Source: Desulfobacteraceae bacterium
GTDB taxonomy: Bacteria; Desulfobacterota; Desulfobacteria; Desulfobacterales; SURF-7
Assembly (NCBI GenBank): GCA_030619585.1
Contig: JAUXBD010000059.1
Span: forward strand, 1 to 7,493
Reading direction: 5' to 3'
DNA: 7,493 nt
Shown: piece by piece, positions 6,897-7,493 of the stretch
How positions within the stretch are numbered: the stretch's first letter is position 1
How the letters are laid out: each line of letters begins with the position of its first letter
Translations under genes and position numbers: made by a program
The notes under the pieces: generated by a model
Database searches by the model: none
Told to the model about the DNA's origin: nothing
Seen by the model: the letters and a program-made list of their open reading frames with translations, nothing else

Positions 6897-7123
6897 AATA
6901 GGCTGTTTAAGGGTAAAAAATGAGGTTCTTTTGAGCGTTCTTTTGGGAATACAAAAGGTTGTCGTGGCCCCGAGAACACAGTGTTTTACATTACATAAGC
7001 ACTTGAAATGGGGAGCAGGTGTTTTAATGCAGCATTTCTCCTTTTTAAACACACTGCTGATGTGCTGCTATGTTGCTGATTATTTAAACTAATTGAGTGA
7101 TTTGCAAAAAAAACTTTGAGTGT

Positions 7124-7149
7124 AGTTATCCCGAATTTTTGCGGCACTT
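7124..7149 (+). repeat. Direct repeat copy 1 (26 bp)
   Basis: It begins AGTTATCCCGAATTTTTG and ends GGCACTT, and matches the copy at 7276-7301 at 25 of 26 positions (C versus T at position 19). Weaker similarity continues for about 20 nt downstream. The copies start 152 nt apart. Confidence 0.85.
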
Positions 7150-7235
7150 CTCCAATTCTGATATACGGTTGACACAGTACTATTTGCCTGATAACTTTAC
7201 AAAAACTAATGATTTGACCTGAATGTTTTTACGGA

Positions 7236-7262
7236 GTTATCCTTAATTATTACATGGATAAC
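7236..7262. repeat. Inverted repeat GTTATCC / GGATAAC
   Basis: GTTATCC (7236-7242) and GGATAAC (7256-7262) form perfect 7-bp arms around a 13-nt AT-rich spacer. It lies between the two direct repeats and its left arm shares their AGTTATCC core. It could be a hairpin or a dyad binding site. Confidence 0.55.
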
Positions 7263-7275
7263 ATGAAATATTGGG

Positions 7276-7301
7276 AGTTATCCCGAATTTTTGTGGCACT
7301 T
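7276..7301 (+). repeat. Direct repeat copy 2 (26 bp)
   Basis: Partner of the copy at 7124-7149, with a single difference. It is preceded by GG and followed by a partially matching segment. No mobile-element gene adjoins either copy within the window. Confidence 0.85.
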
Positions 7302-7461
7302 GGCGATTTTCAATATCCGTGTAAGTTTATATATTTAACTGAAAATGTAGATAATAATATCATTTAACCTTAAAAAGTTACTGCTATTATACCTTGAAAA
7401 ATCCGGTATATTAGCGGGGCCGTTCGCGTCTCGGAAAATAAAATGTGACCGGCGAATTACC

Positions 7462-7493
7462 AAGTCGGAGGCCAAGCGGTCTTAGGAAGACAA
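7462..7493 (+). other. MGI/DNBSEQ sequencing adapter (assembly artifact)
   Basis: The last 32 bases, starting AAGTCGGAGGCCAAGCGG and ending GGAAGACAA, are as I recall identical to the standard MGI/BGISEQ adapter used for read trimming. The match begins at the adapter's first base and ends at its last base, exactly at the end of the window. It is not genomic and should be trimmed. Confidence 0.93.

Larger units (their letters stand above)
6897..7461. other. Non-coding AT-rich tail with repeats; no gene recognised
   Basis: No open frame here has a convincing start, ribosome site or family resemblance. An imperfect hairpin can be drawn at 7014-7058 (AGCAG with CTGCT, GTGTT with AACAC) without a following T-tract. 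A TTGACA at 7169-7174 could be a -35 element, but the best -10 candidate is poor (GATAAC, 15-nt spacer). The 7400-7461 stretch is more GC-rich than what precedes it and borders adapter sequence, so it may be less reliable. Confidence 0.55.

Noticed and set aside
6835..7092. Plus-strand open frame of 85 codons overlapping the end of the DUF3786 gene
   Set aside because: It starts inside that gene in another frame, with no ribosome site, no motif and an erratic composition.
7169..7195. TTGACA promoter candidate
   Set aside because: The -35 match is perfect, but the best -10 (GATAAC) is poor with a 15-nt spacer, and no gene follows within the window.
7124..7301. Replication-origin or DnaA-box cluster based on TTATCC words
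   Set aside because: The words continue as TTATCCCGA or TTATCCTTA, not TTATCCACA, and no dnaA, dnaN or repA-like gene is present.
7440..7493. tRNA-like or attachment-site-like sequence (AGGCCAAGCGG) at the right end
   Set aside because: It does not fold as a tRNA and is fully explained by the sequencing adapter.

Overview
The window looks like the right-hand end of a metagenomic contig from an anaerobic Desulfobacterota-type (former Deltaproteobacteria) bacterium. This rests on protein families and style only: multi-domain heterodisulfide-reductase (Hdr)-like iron-sulfur proteins, fused MvhD domains, an apparent selenocysteine-containing HdrA, a DUF3786-type iron-sulfur protein, and REP-like and 'ACCATGAAG'-type intergenic inverted repeats. 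No 16S or other taxonomic marker is present.

Positions 1-5142 hold three tightly packed plus-strand genes. The first is the C-terminal part of a large HdrA-like protein; its flavin motif is degenerate and it ends in a 2x[4Fe-4S] ferredoxin domain. The second is an MvhD-HdrC-(CCG)2 fusion of 527 aa, combining HdrC- and HdrB-like functions. The third is an 814-aa HdrA-MvhD fusion. Its frame is interrupted by a single TGA at 3325-3327, exactly where HdrA proteins carry the conserved Cys of the CSIC motif. A perfect 7-bp hairpin with a GGUC loop begins 20 nt after the TGA, which is the expected form of a bacterial SECIS element. I annotate one selenoprotein CDS (Sec210), not two genes. Together the three proteins make a soluble iron-sulfur/flavin electron-transfer module of the kind used for flavin-based electron bifurcation or confurcation. 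The physiological donor and acceptor are not in the window; resemblance to the BamDEF subunits of class II benzoyl-CoA reductase is one possibility.

Positions 5143-6062 are AT-rich and mostly non-coding, with a REP-like inverted-repeat element (5181-5272), a small minus-strand zinc-ribbon gene that appears shortened at its N-terminus (5327-5686), and a second long imperfect inverted repeat (5790-5873). A good sigma-70-like promoter (6011-6039) then leads into a 277-aa DUF3786-type protein with an N-terminal four-cysteine cluster motif (6063-6896).

Positions 6897-7461 show no convincing gene. They contain a 26-bp direct repeat (two copies) and five GTTATC words in alternating orientation. The last 32 bases (7462-7493) are not genomic: they match the standard MGI/DNBSEQ sequencing adapter, so the contig end is contaminated and its last few dozen bases deserve caution.
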